From Bradyrhizobium sp. CSS354 (lineage in GTDB: Bacteria > Pseudomonadota > Alphaproteobacteria > Rhizobiales > Xanthobacteraceae): a DNA stretch of 64,000 bases. The notes under the pieces are model-generated. The model was not told the DNA's origin. It saw only the letters and a list, made by a program, of their open reading frames with translations, and did no database searches. Numbering within the stretch: the first letter of the stretch is position 1; each line of letters begins with the position of its first letter. The DNA lies in assembly GCF_029051725.1 (NCBI RefSeq), contig NZ_JAACFU010000001.1, positions 434,001 to 498,000 on the forward strand, in the 5' to 3' direction. Below, in pieces: positions 8,428 to 16,554 of this stretch. The translations under genes were made by a program, and so were the position numbers.

Positions 8428-9636
8428 TCACGATGCCCCGTTTGGAGCTGTCGAGCTACGGTTCATCAGCAGCGCCAACGTGTGTCTCGCGATCATGAGA
8501 TCCTCGTCGGACGGCACGACGTAAACTGGAATGCGGCTGGCGGAAGACGATATCAGCTGCGATTGCCGCGCATTCTGCGCCATATCAAGCTTGACACCGA
8601 GCCATGCGAGCCGCTCCGCCACGCGCGAACGGATCGACGCGGAGCTTTCGCCGATCTCGGCGGTAAAGACAAAGGCATCGAGCCCTTGCAACGCAGCTGC
8701 GAGCATACCGGCGTTAAGGCCGACCCAATGAACGAAATAGTCGATCGCAACTTTTGCGTCGACATCCTCACTTGCCTCAAGCTGACGCATATCGCCGCTG
8801 AGGCCCGAGAGGCCGTTCAACCCGTAATCTCCGAGGAGAAACTCCTGCACCCTGGACGCTGCCATTCCCTTCTCCGAAATGAGATAAAGCACAACTCCGG
8901 CGTCGATCTGCCCTGGTGGCGCTTCCATCGGCAGTCCGTCTATCGGGGTGAATCCCATGGTGCTCTCGACGCTCCGTCCTTCATGGAGCGCGCACATTGA
9001 TGCCCCACGCCCGAGATGCGCGACAATCACCCGCCCCATCGCGATTTCTGGCGCAACCTTCAGCAAAGTCTTCGCGATATATTCGTAGGAGAGGCCATGA
9101 AATCCATTGCGCCGTACGCCTTCGGCATGAAGCCAACGCGGGATCGCGCAGTGGTCGGCCACCTCAGCATGGGTTCGATGAAATGCGGTCTCGAAGCAGG
9201 CGACCTGCGGGAGCGTTGGGAAGTCAGACAGGATCAAACGTATTGGAGCCAGATTGTGCGGCAGATGAAGCGGCGCCAATTCCGTCAGTCCATCCAGGCG
9301 AGTCAGGACCTCCTGATCAATCAGGACCGGGCGGTCATGCTCCGCACCGCCGTGAACGACGCGATGCCCGACAGCAATGGGGCTGATATGAAGCTCATCC
9401 CGCAACCAAGCGACTGCAATGTTCAGTGCGGCCGAAATATCCAGCACCGCTTCGATCGGATAGGCGCGATTGGCAAGCGGATCACCGCCGGCACTGCTCG
9501 CTTGCAGTCGCGGGCAACGCCCGATGCCGTCGATCCGCCCCTTGATCTGCCGTCGTAGGATTCCTTCTCCTTCGACCGAATAGATCCGGAACCTGAGGTG
9601 AGAAGAGCCGGCATTGATGACAAGGATGGTATCCAT
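8428..9636 (-). CDS. ackA: Acetate/propionate kinase-like protein with diverged active site
   Basis: The 402-residue protein has the full length and fold markers of acetate kinase: LVINAGSSHLRF at the N-terminus, GHRVVHGG, APLHLPHN, ETAFH and GFHGLS. Several residues conserved in characterised AckA differ: NAGSSSLKF becomes NAGSSHLRF, DTAFH becomes ETAFH, HLGNGAS becomes HLGRGAS, the RSGDID arginine motif reads PPGQID, and GGIGEN becomes AEIGES. The enzyme class (acyl phosphate + ADP to carboxylate + ATP) is therefore likely but its activity or substrate may have changed. No phosphotransacetylase or phosphoketolase gene is adjacent. ATG 9636 was preferred to an in-frame GTG at 9645. It probably follows the AI-2E-type gene in one transcript. 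Confidence 0.82.
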   Translation of the reverse strand: MDTILVINAGSSHLRFRIYSVEGEGILRRQIKGRIDGIGRCPRLQASSAGGDPLANRAYPIEAVLDISAALNIAVAWLRDELHISPIAVGHRVVHGGAEHDRPVLIDQEVLTRLDGLTELAPLHLPHNLAPIRLILSDFPTLPQVACFETAFHRTHAEVADHCAIPRWLHAEGVRRNGFHGLSYEYIAKTLLKVAPEIAMGRVIVAHLGRGASMCALHEGRSVESTMGFTPIDGLPMEAPPGQIDAGVVLYLISEKGMAASRVQEFLLGDYGLNGLSGLSGDMRQLEASEDVDAKVAIDYFVHWVGLNAGMLAAALQGLDAFVFTAEIGESSASIRSRVAERLAWLGVKLDMAQNARQSQLISSSASRIPVYVVPSDEDLMIARHTLALLMNRSSTAPNGAS

Positions 9637-9722
9637 GGCACTCACGTCGCACTCGTTTAGGCATGTCGAAGCCCTGCATCAACACCGGCAATCACAGCAA
9701 CGGCACCAAGCGAGCCAGACAG

Positions 9723-10811
9723 TCAACGCTCGATCGCCAGTTTCGCCGGCACAGCACGTTCGGTACGAATCCAGGCCACCGTCAGCTCCCAGACCACAGA
9801 TAGAATGATAGGTCCGATGAAGAGGCCGATGATCCCGTGGAAGAGGGTTCCTCCGATCACCCCGATCAGGATGACGAGTGCTGGCGTGGTCAGGCCGCGG
9901 CCCATGACAAGCGGTTTCAGGATGTTGTCGAGAACCGATACGATCACGAAAAACACCGTCAGCAGGAGGGCGATCGGAAATTCCTTGTCGGTCCAGATCC
10001 AGATGATGACCGGCAGGATGACGATGGCCCCGCCGATCTGCACGATCGACAGCAACAACACCACAAAAGCCAGCAGCCCCGCGCTGGCGATGCCGGCCAG
10101 CTTGAAGCCGATACCCGCCAGCAACGCCTGGATGATGGCGACGCCAATCACGCCCTGGGCCACCGCGCGGATCGTGGCACCTGCTAGATCCAGAAAGTGC
10201 TCACTCTGGTCCGGCACGACGCGCGACAGAAAGCTGCGCCCCGCAGCCACGAGCTGAGGTCCATACGGAAACAGCACCCCGGCCACCGCCACCGACAGCA
10301 GAAACTTGACCGTTCCCACCCCGGCATTGCCGGCAAATCCGAGCAAGGTCGCCGCGAATGGCTTCAGGTAGGGCACCACTGCGCGCAAGAGCGACCGGAG
10401 ATTGGTCGTCGCCTGATCCCAGAGATCGAAAAGCTGAGGACCGATGAGCGGCCAATCCTTGAGAGACTGCGGCGGCGAAGGCACGTGCAGTTCGCCAGCC
10501 GTCACTTGGGCGGCAAGATCGGTGATCCCGTCGACAGCGCCCATGCCCAGCCACGTCGCGGGCCCGATCACCACAGCAAGATTGACGAGAGTGAGGATCG
10601 TCGCCGCAAGCTTCGGTCGACCGCCCAGAAGGTCGGAGAGGCGCCGAAATACCGGGTTCAGCGCAGCGGCGAGCACGACACTCCAGGCCAATATGGGCAC
10701 GAATGGACGGACCAGGAGAAGGGCCCAGATGAGCAACAGCCCCAGCAATCCCAGCCGGATCAGAAGCTGGATGATCTCGTCTCCTGAGAATATCTGGCGG
10801 AGTGTTTTCAC
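9723..10811 (-). CDS. AI-2E family (PerM/YdiK-type) membrane transporter
   Basis: The 362-residue protein has about eight hydrophobic segments in the arrangement of the AI-2E exporter family, with the conserved late blocks SVLDNILKPLVMGRG and GVIGGTLFHGIIGLFIGPI. Members have been proposed to export autoinducer-2 or to act as Na+/H+ exchangers; the function here is unknown. A perfect FixK-type box ends 65 bases upstream of the ATG, and the acetate-kinase-like gene follows 86 bases downstream on the same strand. Confidence 0.87.
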   Translation of the reverse strand: MKTLRQIFSGDEIIQLLIRLGLLGLLLIWALLLVRPFVPILAWSVVLAAALNPVFRRLSDLLGGRPKLAATILTLVNLAVVIGPATWLGMGAVDGITDLAAQVTAGELHVPSPPQSLKDWPLIGPQLFDLWDQATTNLRSLLRAVVPYLKPFAATLLGFAGNAGVGTVKFLLSVAVAGVLFPYGPQLVAAGRSFLSRVVPDQSEHFLDLAGATIRAVAQGVIGVAIIQALLAGIGFKLAGIASAGLLAFVVLLLSIVQIGGAIVILPVIIWIWTDKEFPIALLLTVFFVIVSVLDNILKPLVMGRGLTTPALVILIGVIGGTLFHGIIGLFIGPIILSVVWELTVAWIRTERAVPAKLAIER

Positions 10812-10876
10812 GGACGCGCCTTCAGCTCATGCCCCGCATGCTGAGGCGAACTAGCCAGTCCCCTCGCTCAGCTGGC

Positions 10877-10890
10877 TTGATCCAGATCAA
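10877..10890 (-). promoter_or_regulatory. FNR/FixK-type box TTGAT-CCAG-ATCAA
   Basis: Perfect palindromic half sites lie between the end of the HD-domain gene and the AI-2E-type gene, 65 bases from the latter's ATG. The position suits activation of the AI-2E/acetate-kinase transcript. Confidence 0.8.
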
Positions 10891-10905
10891 CGAGCGCGCG
10901 CTCTT

Positions 10906-11751
10906 CTAGGGCTGAGGTCCGGACAGGTTCAGCTCACGCTCGGCCCGAAACACGTTACCGTAGAGACTCGCTATCCATTGCCGACCGCGGGACGTCACGT
11001 TGAGATAGCGTATCGCCGGCTGAATCTGAGGGGCGACGTTGCTCCAATAGAATTGCGGATATTTGTAGACGATATCTGCCGGCGTCGCGTAGCCCAGGGT
11101 CTTGTTGAGTCCGATCTCTTCGAACTCGTAGAACAGCGCGTTCGACTTCTTCAGATAGTTGGGATCACCGAGCTGACCGATAAGATCGGCGGCGCGCAGC
11201 AGCAATCCCTCCTCTTCGATGAGGCTGTCATTGGAGGACATTGTATAGGGAAATCGGGTATATTCGATCGCCTGAGCAACCCGGCCCGCATCCAGCTGCT
11301 CGACGGAATCCAGCCGTTCCAGCACGAACAACTTCGACCGATCTACGTGGTATGGCGCCAATGCCGCATCGGACGATCCTCGCGGCAGCCGAACGGCGCC
11401 GCCTTTCACGTCGGCTATGAATAGCTCGTCCTCATCGCCTTGAACGACACCGCGCACGTATCCGATGTCATGAGCAAGGCACGCGAGGATGAAATTCGCA
11501 TAGTCATTTGCTGTGGTGGGCCGCAGCAACGCACGTCCCGTCAAGATATCGTGCCCGGCCAAGGTTACGAGCAACGTATGCTCGATATTGTGATACAGAG
11601 CATCGCTATTGCCGATGCACTCCATCGTGAGCTTGGCCGCGAACGGAAGCAGTTCGGTCAGACCGGCATGGGAGGCACCGAACCGGTCCTTGGTTTCCGT
11701 CGTCAGAAACGCGCCCAAAGCTTGCGACACCAGTTCCGGAACTGTGATCAT
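10906..11751 (-). CDS. HD-domain metal-dependent phosphohydrolase-like protein
   Basis: The 281-residue protein carries the metal ligands of an HD domain: His54 and His58 (YHNIEHT) and His94-Asp95 (CLAHDIGYVRG). HD proteins hydrolyse nucleotides or cyclic nucleotides. No GGDEF, RelA/SpoT or PAS domain is attached, so the substrate is open. It is divergent from the Gly/Tyr-rich protein gene, with a FixK-type box 192 bases upstream, farther than the usual activating distance. Confidence 0.75.
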   Translation of the reverse strand: MITVPELVSQALGAFLTTETKDRFGASHAGLTELLPFAAKLTMECIGNSDALYHNIEHTLLVTLAGHDILTGRALLRPTTANDYANFILACLAHDIGYVRGVVQGDEDELFIADVKGGAVRLPRGSSDAALAPYHVDRSKLFVLERLDSVEQLDAGRVAQAIEYTRFPYTMSSNDSLIEEEGLLLRAADLIGQLGDPNYLKKSNALFYEFEEIGLNKTLGYATPADIVYKYPQFYWSNVAPQIQPAIRYLNVTSRGRQWIASLYGNVFRAERELNLSGPQP

Positions 11752-12065
11752 CAGGTCTCTCCGCCATGGTATTGTCGACGATGCAGATCAAGCCATGTCT
11801 CTCTGCGATCAATGCTGGCGATATTCGCAGATTCTTCAAGCCGGCCGCGCTCCGCGACCTTAAAGACGATCCATCTGGTGCCGCGCCTCGGGCAAGCGGA
11901 CCCGTGACCGGCCGGAGCCGCTCACGGTCTCCAACCTCTCTCGTTGATTCAAATCAAGGCCAAGCCGGTAACGAAGGCAAACATTTCATGTGCACGGCCA
12001 TGCCGCCGGCGCGACGGAATTCTTCTCTTGCCGGTCAGTCGAGATTTAAACCAGTGGAGGACATT
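11752..12065. promoter_or_regulatory. Intergenic region with a FixK-type box, no gene
   Basis: This 314-base stretch separates the HD gene from the Gly/Tyr-rich protein gene. An in-frame extension of the latter (to 11766) has no ribosome site and would cover the box at 11944-11957, so the region is read as regulatory. Its only clear element is that box. Confidence 0.6.
11944..11957. promoter_or_regulatory. FNR/FixK-type box TTGAT-TCAA-ATCAA
   Basis: Perfect half sites end 108 bases before the ATG of the Gly/Tyr-rich protein gene (12066) and 192 bases before the divergent HD gene. The longer spacing implies a longer 5' leader for the plus-strand gene if the box acts as an activator site. Confidence 0.7.
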
Positions 12066-12569
12066 ATGAGGTTCATCAAAGGGGCATTTGCAGCAATTCT
12101 TACTGTCGCGAGCGCCATGATTTCTGTACCCGGAAGCGAAGCAGCGCCATTGCTCACCAACGTCGGCGTGATGAGAGCAGCGCTCGATAACGACGTAGTA
12201 GATAACGACGTAGTAAACGTGCGCTACGGAGGCTGGGGTTATCGCGGCGGATGGGCTGGAGGCTACCGCGGAGCGGGATTGGGCTATCGTGGTTTGGGAT
12301 ATCGCGGCGCCGGATATGGCTACAGAGGTTACGGATATAGAGGCTACCGTGGCTGGGGCGCCGGCGCGGTGGTCGCGGGCGCCGTCGTCGGTGGCGCGAT
12401 CGCAAGCTCCGGCTACTATGGTGCATATCCCTCCGACGGCGGCGGATACTCCTCTTACGGCGGAGGATACGGCTATGATTATTGTCCGCCCAGTGCCTAC
12501 AGCGCCTACGGAAGCTATGGCGGTTATGGCGGCTACTACGCGAGACGGAGCTACTATTCCGGCTGGTAG
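12066..12569 (+). CDS. Secreted Gly/Tyr/Arg-rich protein with GYRG repeats
   Basis: A GGAGG site precedes ATG 12066. The 167-residue product starts with a signal peptide (AAILTVASAMISVPGSEA). Residues 57-95 are built from repeats of GYRG, GLGYRG and GYGYRG; a small hydrophobic Ala/Val/Gly segment follows (AGAVVAGAVVGGAIASS), then a Gly/Tyr/Ser-rich tail with one cysteine. Low-complexity proteins of this kind occur in many rhizobia and are usually unannotated. No enzymatic domain is visible. A FixK-type box lies upstream. Confidence 0.75.
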   Translation: MRFIKGAFAAILTVASAMISVPGSEAAPLLTNVGVMRAALDNDVVDNDVVNVRYGGWGYRGGWAGGYRGAGLGYRGLGYRGAGYGYRGYGYRGYRGWGAGAVVAGAVVGGAIASSGYYGAYPSDGGGYSSYGGGYGYDYCPPSAYSAYGSYGGYGGYYARRSYYSGW

Positions 12570-12752
12570 AATCTGCCTCGGATTCTCCTGAGCACGCGCT
12601 CTTGGTGCCAGGGCTCGTCTTCGCGAGCCATGAAAGCGCCAACGCCGTCGTATACCGCCACTACGTGGACTACCCCGCGCATTGCGTCACAAAACCGCGG
12701 CGGTCCGGTCGATCGCGCCGGCAGACGCTGACTGGCTTGCACGATAAGACCA

Positions 12753-12785
12753 CAAAAATGAGGGCCGGCGTTGCTGCCGGCCCCC
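12753..12785 (-). terminator. Probable rho-independent terminator of the OMP gene
   Basis: An 8-bp perfect GC stem (GGGCCGGC at 12762-12769 with GCCGGCCC at 12776-12783, six-base loop) is followed on the minus strand by CATTTTTGTGG. It lies about 25 bases after the stop of the outer-membrane protein gene. Confidence 0.65.
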
Positions 12786-12808
12786 TGAAGACATCAGACC
12801 GTGAGAGT

Positions 12809-13564
12809 TCAGTACCTCGCGACGACGGGGTTGGCCCCTCCGAAGCGGTAATTGAAGCGCACGGTGAGCATATCCACGTCCTGGGTGATCCGGTCGTTTA
12901 CAAAAGCGGCAAGGCGCGGATCGGCGACCGTGAACGAATTATTCCGGTGCCCCATGAACAGATGATCGTATTCGAGTCCCACCGACCAATTCGGGGTGAA
13001 GCCATACTCAAATCCGACACCGATGACACCGCCCCAGCGGGTTGCGCTTTGCGCCGCGAGCTCGGCGCCGGTCGCAGTATCAAGCACGCTGAGACGATTG
13101 TCTGTTACCGCAGCGCCGCCTTTCACGTAGAACAGTGACGCGTTCCAGGCGTAGCCGATCTGGCCGGTGAAGAGGCCGATGGCGCTCGTTTTGGCGCGCG
13201 TGGAGAGCGTCGGATCGAACAGGCTGACGCGCTGGTTGCTGAGATCCGCCCAATCGCCTTGAGCCTCCAGACCAAACACCCACTGGCTGGCCTGCCAGCG
13301 ATAACCGAGCTGGCCACCGATGACGCCACCGGATCGATCGCGGCAGCCGGAAGCGACGGCGACGCCAGCCGCGTCAAGGAAATCCACGCAGTTGTGGTTC
13401 TGCGCCCAGCCACCATTGCCGCCGATATAGAACCCGGTCCAATTGTAGATTGGAATAATCGGTGCCGGTGGCGGCGCCTTCACGGCCATGTCGGCAGCCA
13501 TGGCGCTCCCCGCCGTGCACAGCGCCACCAGACCAACGGTTGTCAGCAAAAGTCTTTTCATCAT
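12809..13564 (-). CDS. Outer-membrane beta-barrel protein (OMP25/31, RopB-like)
   Basis: ATG 13564 follows an AAGGAGAG site and gives 251 residues. A signal peptide (LLTTVGLVALCTAGSAMAAD) precedes KAPPPAPIIPIYNWTGFYIG, a hallmark of alphaproteobacterial 25-31 kDa porin-like proteins. Alternating strands such as GGVIGGQLGYRWQ and GLEYDHLF follow, and the C-terminus ends in an aromatic-rich strand (VRFNYRFGG...VARY). These proteins are abundant outer-membrane components that may influence envelope integrity or host contact. A hairpin terminator follows. Confidence 0.88.
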   Translation of the reverse strand: MMKRLLLTTVGLVALCTAGSAMAADMAVKAPPPAPIIPIYNWTGFYIGGNGGWAQNHNCVDFLDAAGVAVASGCRDRSGGVIGGQLGYRWQASQWVFGLEAQGDWADLSNQRVSLFDPTLSTRAKTSAIGLFTGQIGYAWNASLFYVKGGAAVTDNRLSVLDTATGAELAAQSATRWGGVIGVGFEYGFTPNWSVGLEYDHLFMGHRNNSFTVADPRLAAFVNDRITQDVDMLTVRFNYRFGGANPVVARY

Positions 13565-13829
13565 GCTCTCTCCTTGCCGGCCGCTTTTTGATTGCTCGAA
13601 CGGCGGCTTGTTGCACTGCAATCATCCCCCAACTTCCAGCTGAAACTCTACGGGCGAGGGTACAAACTCCCCGTGCCAAAATGGCAACACTCAAGACATT
13701 TCGAACCAGACTCCGGGTTGCGTCGCCAGCAGAGTCGAACGACCGGCGCCAGTATGCGAAAGCACCAAAAGGCAGCCGCCCGCTCCGAGCCGCCTCCGGT
13801 CATCAGCATCAGTCACCATGATGGACCGC

Positions 13830-14105
13830 TTATTTCTCCGGGTCGCGCTTGGCGTCCTGGCCGGCAACCTCGTCGCCTTGGTCTTGCTCTATCCAGGACG
13901 GAATGTCGCTCGAGGGGATCAGCCGTCGCGGCAAAAAGGGATTGAGCGTGCCTGCAAACACGATCAATCCCTCATTGAACTTCTCTCGCGCGAAAGCCCG
14001 CGCCTCGGCTTCGCTCTCGAATGTGCGTGTCTCCCGTGGGCTTCGCCTCTTCGGCAAGGTCCCACGCTTCTGCACCTCGAATGTTACGTACCAGGTCTGC
14101 GGCAT
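13830..14105 (-). CDS. Small conserved-looking hypothetical protein (91 aa)
   Basis: The product begins MPQTWYVTFEVQKRGTLPKR and contains FESEAEARAFAREKFNEG, an amphipathic helix pattern also familiar to me from unannotated Bradyrhizobium proteins. It is short, charged, without signal peptide or membrane segment. The opposite-strand frames over it are arginine-rich shadows. Function is unknown; it lies among other small low-oxygen-island genes. Confidence 0.6.
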   Translation of the reverse strand: MPQTWYVTFEVQKRGTLPKRRSPRETRTFESEAEARAFAREKFNEGLIVFAGTLNPFLPRRLIPSSDIPSWIEQDQGDEVAGQDAKRDPEK

Positions 14106-14177
14106 CCGCCAGCTTCCGGATCGCGATCAAGCAGACATATGCCGGTGAACGATGATCGGTGAGATCATGTCGGCGTC

Positions 14178-14441
14178 CTAGTTGCGCCGCTCTTCACGGC
14201 GCTCCGTGCGCCCTGTACGCCTTTCCAGGCGGCGTTCAGTCCGGCCCGTGCGCCGTTCCTGACGCCGCTCGTGGCGGGCTCCCCGCCTCTCCTGGCGTCG
14301 CTCCATGCCGATCGTCTGAGCCGGCACTTCTGTTCCTAACAGCACCGTGCCGGATGTCGCCAATCCGAGCACAGCGGGCCATCCGAGCAATGAAAGAGCC
14401 TCGCGACGATCGAGTCGTTGAAACCTTGGCGTTTCACTCAT
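14178..14441 (-). CDS. Small exported Arg/Glu-rich protein with ERR repeats
   Basis: From ATG 14441 the product has 87 residues. The first 45 hold a twin-arginine-like leader (DRREALSLLGWPAVLGLATSG), and the remainder is almost entirely Arg, Glu, Thr and Gly in repeats of ERR and TGRTERR. No known domain is visible. A longer frame starting at 14618 would run through the FixK-type box at 14499-14512, which ends 57 bases before ATG 14441, so the shorter start was chosen. Confidence 0.65.
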   Translation of the reverse strand: MSETPRFQRLDRREALSLLGWPAVLGLATSGTVLLGTEVPAQTIGMERRQERRGARHERRQERRTGRTERRLERRTGRTERREERRN

Positions 14442-14498
14442 GTCAGTTACTCCCGATCTTGAGGACGTTTGATTAGGCGACGCTTCGACGTGCATTCG

Positions 14499-14512
14499 TT
14501 GATCAGTATCAA
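14499..14512 (-). promoter_or_regulatory. FNR/FixK-type box TTGAT-CAGT-ATCAA
   Basis: Perfect half sites end 57 bases before the start of the Arg/Glu-rich protein gene, nearly the same spacing as at 16650-16663 and 15883-15896. Confidence 0.8.
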
Positions 14513-14550
14513 CGGCGGGCGCCCCACTCCGCAGCGACGAACGGAGACGC

Positions 14551-14985
14551 TCACCAGACCTGGTTGCCAAACCAGCCGTACTGCGGAGGTCGCGAGACGA
14601 GCCGGATATTTCTTTCAATGTGCCTCCTCACAATTTTGTTTTGACGCTGCGGCTTCGCATCAGCCTTTGCCGACGGACGCGCTGGCGGTCGTTCGATATC
14701 GAGCGGTCCAAGCCGAGCAAATGCCTCGCGCGCGCGCGTCTGTGGCAGGTCGGCGCCCGGCGGGGCGGCGAGCTCGACCTTGGGGACGTCGACCGCCATG
14801 ATCGTGGGCCGGCTAGTGTCGAGAACGATCCGTTCGGGCAACCTCAAATCAGAGTGGATGCGGATAGTGGAGGAGCGCGCAACGCCATCGTGTATAGCGG
14901 GCCGGATCGGGACAAAGGCATCCGCAACGAAGAGCATCGCGAGCAACGCACCGCCGACATAGAACAAATATCGTGAGATAGGCAT
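14551..14985 (-). CDS. Hypothetical protein with one N-terminal membrane segment
   Basis: The 144-residue product begins MPISRYLFYVGGALLAMLFV, a single hydrophobic anchor or uncleaved signal, followed by a Pro/Arg-rich hydrophilic region and ending QYGWFGNQVW. I recognise similar unannotated proteins in Bradyrhizobium but know no function. An alternative in-frame start lies at 14997. A one-mismatch FixK-type box lies 229 bases upstream. Confidence 0.6.
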   Translation of the reverse strand: MPISRYLFYVGGALLAMLFVADAFVPIRPAIHDGVARSSTIRIHSDLRLPERIVLDTSRPTIMAVDVPKVELAAPPGADLPQTRAREAFARLGPLDIERPPARPSAKADAKPQRQNKIVRRHIERNIRLVSRPPQYGWFGNQVW

Positions 14986-15214
14986 TGTCGGCGCCATCGC
15001 CGCCGCAGATTTTCGTCTGGCAAGCAACGGGCCACGGCGGCAGAATTGGCGAAGCAATGCAACATGCATGGGCGTAGTTGCCTAAATCGAGCCGCCGCTG
15101 CTTCCGCCGCGGCGCGCCCCTGGTGAAACACTTGCTGAGGCATGGGCGGCGCTTCGTGGTAAGCGCACGCACGCTGCAGCGGACTAATGTTCACCGCGCC
15201 CGACGCGGTTTCGC

Positions 15215-15228
15215 TTGAGCCAGATCAA
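15215..15228. promoter_or_regulatory. Imperfect FixK-type box TTGAG-CCAG-ATCAA
   Basis: One position differs from the TTGAT-N4-ATCAA palindrome, but the site still fits the FixK2 consensus TTG(A/C)-N6-(T/G)CAA. It lies 160 bases before the 15389 gene and 229 bases before the 14985 gene, so the target is uncertain. Confidence 0.5.
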
Positions 15229-15295
15229 CGAATTGAATTATCGCAACACCGCCTCGCGTTAGTGCCGCATGGCATATCAGTGTCAGTGACATGCC

Positions 15296-15308
15296 CCTTG
15301 GTACAATG
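15296..15308 (+). promoter_or_regulatory. Second copy of CCTTGGTACAATG
   Basis: This is identical to 7066-7078 and lies 80 bases before ATG 15389. Confidence 0.35.
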
Positions 15309-15388
15309 GCCGGAAGGGCAATTGCAGAGATGTGGCACGCAACGCAGAATTCTCACCGCGTACATCGAGCTTCTGGCAGGGAGGGCCG

Positions 15389-15679
15389 ATGATGAGTCAA
15401 TTCGAGCTGAGTTCGCGCGCAGCACTTTGCCGGCAGCTTGCAAGCCAGGATCCGGCAAACCAAATAGTCTGGATGGCCGAGGCAAGGAGCTGGTCACGCC
15501 AGGCCGCCGAGGCGCTTCATGATGAGCACCAATTAAAAGGTGGCATCACCGCCCGATTGTTCTTCGCGTTCAGCAAATTGGTCGAGGCGCAACACGAGCC
15601 TACAAACGAAACAGCAGACATGATGAAGAGCAGGTCGAGAGGCGTCATGCCGTCTCGGAGCTTGTCGCCGACTGCCTGA
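15389..15679 (+). CDS. Small hypothetical protein (96 aa)
   Basis: A GGGAGG site precedes ATG 15389. The product begins MMSQFELSSRAALCRQLASQ and continues with IVWMAEARSWSRQAAEAL, a pattern of short alpha-helical proteins seen in Bradyrhizobium in which a CRxLA helix is followed by an AEAxxWSR helix. No membrane segment or signal is present, and function is unknown. Confidence 0.65.
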   Translation: MMSQFELSSRAALCRQLASQDPANQIVWMAEARSWSRQAAEALHDEHQLKGGITARLFFAFSKLVEAQHEPTNETADMMKSRSRGVMPSRSLSPTA

Positions 15680-15882
15680 CGCATTCCAGAAAAAGCGCTC
15701 GCACGATTGCATACTTCGCTCCAGTGTGGAGAAGCCGTCCCACGTGACAGCGCGCTTTCCGATGCGACCCGGCGGGCTGCACTTTTCAGACGTCGGAGCG
15801 TCCTCCTCCAGATTCACTTAACTCGCTCCGAACTGGATCCGGCGAATTCGAAGAGGAAGCGGACTCGATTTATTTCAATCCC

Positions 15883-15896
15883 TTGATCTAAAGCAA
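15883..15896 (+). promoter_or_regulatory. FixK-type box TTGATCTAAAGCAA
   Basis: The site fits the FixK2 consensus TTGA-N6-GCAA, with one mismatch to the symmetric FNR palindrome. It ends 60 bases before the ATG at 15957. Confidence 0.6.
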
Positions 15897-15956
15897 GTCG
15901 GCGGCCCAGTGCCGGGATGGTGTTGCAGCGTTGAACTTCATTTTTGGAGAACGTCC

Positions 15957-16289
15957 ATGAAGTCGATAAGCGCAAGGAAAATTGCCGTTGCCGTCGCCGC
16001 GCTCGTATGCGGCACGACGCTGTCCATAGGCTGGACCGACCAAGGCGGAGTTTCGCTGAAGGTCGACAAGGCGCAAGCGGCGACGCGATTGTACGTCACT
16101 CCCTCTTATCGCGGACACTACTACACTAACGAGAGTCTGCCCTGGTACGCTGTTCGGGCCTATTACTTCGGCGGACCGTGGAGCTACGGCTATAGCGGCT
16201 GGACCGACTATGCGGCGCGCAACGGCATCGGTTGCGTCCCAGGCTCGTTGGTGAAGGGCGGTGACGGCATCATGTATGTCTGCCAATAG
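15957..16289 (+). CDS. Small secreted protein, C-terminal cysteine motif (110 aa)
   Basis: A GGAGA site precedes ATG 15957. The product has a signal-like N-terminus (ARKIAVAVAALVCGTTLSIG) and then GWTDQGGVSLKVDKAQA, a Tyr/Trp-rich middle and the end GCVPGSLVKGGDGIMYVCQ. The leader and the paired terminal cysteines resemble those of the protein at 16722-16997, so the two look like members of one family. No enzymatic domain is seen. The FixK-type box upstream suggests low-oxygen control. Confidence 0.7.
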   Translation: MKSISARKIAVAVAALVCGTTLSIGWTDQGGVSLKVDKAQAATRLYVTPSYRGHYYTNESLPWYAVRAYYFGGPWSYGYSGWTDYAARNGIGCVPGSLVKGGDGIMYVCQ

Positions 16290-16380
16290 AGCTTGATAGC
16301 GGCGCGATGGACGGCGCTCATCAAGCCGCCTGTCGCGCTAAGCTGCGTTCCGAGATCGGCGACTGAGGGGGGAGGATACC

Positions 16381-16554
16381 ATGACCTATGTTCTGGTCGT
16401 CATCAGCTGGCTCGGCGTCGCGAACGGCGCCGTAGTCTCGACGCAAGAATTTTCAAGCGCAGAGCGTTGCGAAGCAGCCCGGATAGCGCTGATGGAATAC
16501 GCAAAAGCGCGCAGTACCGACGAGACGCTCAGGCCACTCTGCATACAGAAGTAA
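16381..16554 (+). CDS. Very small conserved-looking protein (57 aa)
   Basis: A GGGGGAGGATACC ribosome site directly precedes ATG 16381. The product begins MTYVLVVISWLGVANGAVVS and contains EFSSAERCEAARIALMEYAK, ending CIQK. The hydrophobic leader, two cysteines and EFxSxExCEAAR helix match small proteins I associate with Bradyrhizobium. Function is unknown. It lies between two small secreted protein genes. Confidence 0.65.
   Translation: MTYVLVVISWLGVANGAVVSTQEFSSAERCEAARIALMEYAKARSTDETLRPLCIQK

Larger units (their letters stand above)
14986..15388. promoter_or_regulatory. Intergenic region with a FixK-type site and the repeated GTAC motif
   Basis: No gene is supported in these 403 bases between divergent small genes. 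The region contains the imperfect FixK-type box at 15215-15228 and the second copy of CCTTGGTACAATG at 15296-15308. Confidence 0.5.

Noticed and set aside
12066..12569. DNA-level tandem repeat or CRISPR-like array in the GYRG region
   Set aside because: The periodicity arises from degenerate Gly-Tyr-Arg-Gly codons; units vary in length and there are no spacers.
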